From positions 1 to 37,183 of the forward strand of contig CALFUT010000030.1 of assembly GCA_937929805.1 (NCBI GenBank): a DNA stretch of 37,183 bases, read 5' to 3'. The number at the start of each line of letters is the position of its first letter. Position 1 is the stretch's first letter. Source of the DNA: an uncultured Pirellulaceae bacterium. Lineage in GTDB: Bacteria > Planctomycetota > Planctomycetia > Pirellulales > Pirellulaceae. Below, in pieces: positions 35,612 through 37,183 of the stretch. Made by a program: the position numbers and the translations under genes. A model generated the notes under the pieces. That model worked only from the letters and a program-made list of their open reading frames with translations, was not told the origin of the DNA and searched no databases.

Positions 35612-36754
35612 TCAATCGGCCCGCAAGCGAAGAAAATCGAACTCCGATTTTCGCTCACCCGCCAGCACATCCACCAGATGTTTGCCAATCGTGGGAGCCA
35701 TTTTAAAACCGTGCCCCGACAGTCCTGCCGCAAAAACAACGTTGTCGTGGTCCGGCACCTGATCAACAATAAAATGCCCGTCATCCGACATCGTGTACAT
35801 GCACGCACTGTGGTGGACCAAGCGTTTTCTGCCAAAGTGCATTCGCCTATCCATGAACGACTCCACTGCCGAAAGCTCTTCGTTGTCCAGCGAGCGATCT
35901 AGCTTCGTCGGATCAGCAATTGGTTGACCTCCCGAGTGTCGACAGACTTTCATGCCGAGGTAGTCGATTTCGGGCACGCCGTAGAACAGGTGGCCGTCCG
36001 GTTCCTCAAATAGAAAAACGGGAAAGTCGTTGACTTGCTTTTGGTCGACTCGATCAAGCTGATACCAATGCTGCTGCTTTCTCAAAACGGTTAATCCCTT
36101 GTGAAGAAACGGCAGCAAATCCTTGGACCATGCACCGGCGGTAACAATCAGTCGCTCCGCCTGGAAGACACCTCGATCCGTCGTGACAGTCACCAAACCA
36201 GATTCGTCAACTGCCCAATCTTGAACGATCGTATCTGATTGGATTGTGGCCCCATGCTTCAACGCTTGGGAAATCATCGCCGTCACACATTGCTCGACTA
36301 ACAAATAGCCCGCATCGGGCTCGAAGACGCCCACGTGATCATCCGTCAGGTTAAAGATTGGCAACCGCCGTTTGATCTCGGCCGCCGTAAAGCACTCATG
36401 TTGCAACTGGTGCTGCTGACACGATCGCAGCACACCTTCAACCGTTTCGCTTCCAGCCAATCCAACCGTTAACGCACCAGTTGGGTTCATCAGCTGTTTG
36501 ATGGAAGGCTTGGTTCGATGCCGTTTGTTTAGCTCGTCCCATAGTTCGGCCGATTCCTGCAACAGCGGCACGTAACTCGGGTGCTCGAAATACGCCTTTC
36601 GAAAAACGCGAGTGTGACCGTGGGAACTTCCTTTGTCATGAGCCGGTCCGAAGCGGTCAATTCCAAGCACGCTCCAGCCTTTAAGTGCCGCGAATCGCAT
36701 CGCCGCGCTGCCAACACCTCCGAACCCCAGCACAATGCAATCGTATGTTTTCAT
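35612..36754 (-). CDS. Sarcosine oxidase / N-methyl-tryptophan oxidase-like flavoenzyme
   Basis: 380 residues from the ATG at 36754; a TTG three codons earlier is possible but less likely. The dinucleotide motif GFGGVG is at 10-15, and SSHGHTRVFRKAYFEHPSYVP is the MSOX/MTOX family N-terminal signature. The cysteine of CMYTMSDDGHF (about residue 318) aligns with the residue that binds FAD covalently in monomeric sarcosine oxidase, and Lys269 (GMKVCRHS) aligns with its oxygen-activating lysine. The enzyme oxidises a secondary N-methyl amino acid, giving formaldehyde and hydrogen peroxide; the substrate is unknown. It precedes sthA on the same strand. Confidence 0.88.
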   Translation of the reverse strand: MKTYDCIVLGFGGVGSAAMRFAALKGWSVLGIDRFGPAHDKGSSHGHTRVFRKAYFEHPSYVPLLQESAELWDELNKRHRTKPSIKQLMNPTGALTVGLAGSETVEGVLRSCQQHQLQHECFTAAEIKRRLPIFNLTDDHVGVFEPDAGYLLVEQCVTAMISQALKHGATIQSDTIVQDWAVDESGLVTVTTDRGVFQAERLIVTAGAWSKDLLPFLHKGLTVLRKQQHWYQLDRVDQKQVNDFPVFLFEEPDGHLFYGVPEIDYLGMKVCRHSGGQPIADPTKLDRSLDNEELSAVESFMDRRMHFGRKRLVHHSACMYTMSDDGHFIVDQVPDHDNVVFAAGLSGHGFKMAPTIGKHLVDVLAGERKSEFDFLRLRAD

Positions 36755-36763
36755 AACAGTCAA

Positions 36764-37039
36764 AACCCTGTGGGCTGGTCTCGCGTTCGCGTCGCCCGCG
36801 GTTGGGCCCGGTTTCGACCGATTACGTTACGATCATGTCAGGCGGGGGACTACTCGGTATGTAATTCGCCGATCAGTGTAACTCACCGATCATTGGCAGC
36901 TATTTTGGATTCCGCCTCAAATCTCAAATCTCAAATCGCCCGAGCTTTGCTCGCGTTCTTGATCACCCGCCCGAGAAACTCGATGATTTGGCGTTAATAA
37001 CTTTTAGCACTGCAACTTTCAACACTGTCATTCTCTCAC
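36764..37039. other. Intergenic region with heptamer repeat
   Basis: About 280 bases between the oxidase start and the end of the next minus-strand gene. It holds the CTCAAAT tandem repeat and a GCCGATCA...CGATCATTGGC imperfect dyad (about 36867-36899). No gene seen. Confidence 0.4.
36916..36936. repeat. Heptamer tandem repeat (CTCAAAT x3)
   Basis: Three perfect CTCAAAT units, intergenic, 103 bases beyond the end of the partial UDP-glucuronate decarboxylase gene. Confidence 0.85.
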
Positions 37040-37183
37040 TAAGCTATCCCATCGTAAAAACAATCAATGGTTGGGGGTCGGCGGCCGATAGCTGTCCAGA
37101 TTAATCTCTCGGAACCACTCGATTGTTTTTGTCAAACCTTCACGCAACGGAACTTTTGGCTCCCAGCCCAAGTGCTTTTTGGC
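37040..37183 (-). CDS. UDP-glucuronate decarboxylase-like SDR (C-terminal fragment)
   Basis: The last 47 codons of a minus-strand gene that continues past the window. [24 protein letters not shown] is the C-terminal signature of UDP-glucuronate decarboxylase (UXS) and related sugar-nucleotide epimerases. The tail then reads [17 protein letters not shown] with a stop at 37040-37042. One extra C near 37081 would give SYRPPTPNH and a stop at 37065-37067, the ending I remember for planctomycete relatives. So the end may carry a one-base deletion or a sequence error. UXS makes UDP-xylose for surface glycans. Confidence 0.7.

Noticed and set aside
1-37183. tRNA or rRNA genes, insertion sequences, integrases, CRISPR arrays
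   Set aside because: I scanned the intergenic regions for T-loop-like GGTTCRA signatures, transposase-like frames and regular spacers and saw none.

Overview
The window looks like a chromosomal segment of a planctomycete, most likely a marine member of the Pirellulaceae (Rhodopirellula/Rubripirellula-like). The evidence is gene content and style. There are Sec-exported RTX-repeat and cysteine-rich proteins, a planctomycete-type Ser/Thr kinase-like membrane protein, a DUF374 acyltransferase, an OprP-type porin with an N-terminal coiled coil, many genes without a Shine-Dalgarno site, moderate GC and short isolated operons. This assignment is inference; no rRNA or tRNA was seen. I saw no insertion sequence, phage, CRISPR array or integration site.

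Layout. 1-669: 3' part of an RlmA-like 23S rRNA methyltransferase. 1088-3062: GDP-L-fucose synthase and GDP-mannose 4,6-dehydratase. They are followed on the other strand by a sulfotransferase and an ABC exporter, and then by a DUF374 acyltransferase; together this is a plausible surface-glycan/lipid neighbourhood. 7088-8658 (minus): a multi-pass membrane protein preceded by a small protein that matches the colicin/pyocin DNase-immunity (Im2/Im7/Im9) family. Divergent from it is a secreted protein with more than 30 RTX calcium-binding repeats (8948-10741). 11188-14550: a cystathionine gamma-synthase-like enzyme behind a hairpin-rich leader, an orphan ABC ATPase and an outer-membrane beta-barrel candidate. 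14604-18338: ndk, then divergent korA-korB (2-oxoacid:ferredoxin oxidoreductase). 18408-22375: a family 4 glycosyltransferase and a membrane-anchored pseudokinase. 22610-24858: argC-argJ. 24908-25536 (minus): a coupled small protein plus HNH nuclease. 25837-31169: an acidic small protein, then the coupled series ileS-purN-class II aldolase. 31545-33953: a porin and a 22-cysteine secreted protein, ended by a strong terminator. 34105-36754 (minus): sthA and a sarcosine oxidase-like flavoenzyme. 37040-37183: the 3' end of a UDP-glucuronate decarboxylase-like gene, possibly frameshifted at its last codons.

Most of this is core metabolism. The less ordinary items are the orphan Im-like immunity protein, the pseudokinase that has lost every catalytic residue, the structured leader before the methionine-pathway gene, the set of intergenic tandem repeats that nearly all have a 7-bp period, and the HNH cassette. 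No single multi-gene system in the window can be declared new from sequence alone.
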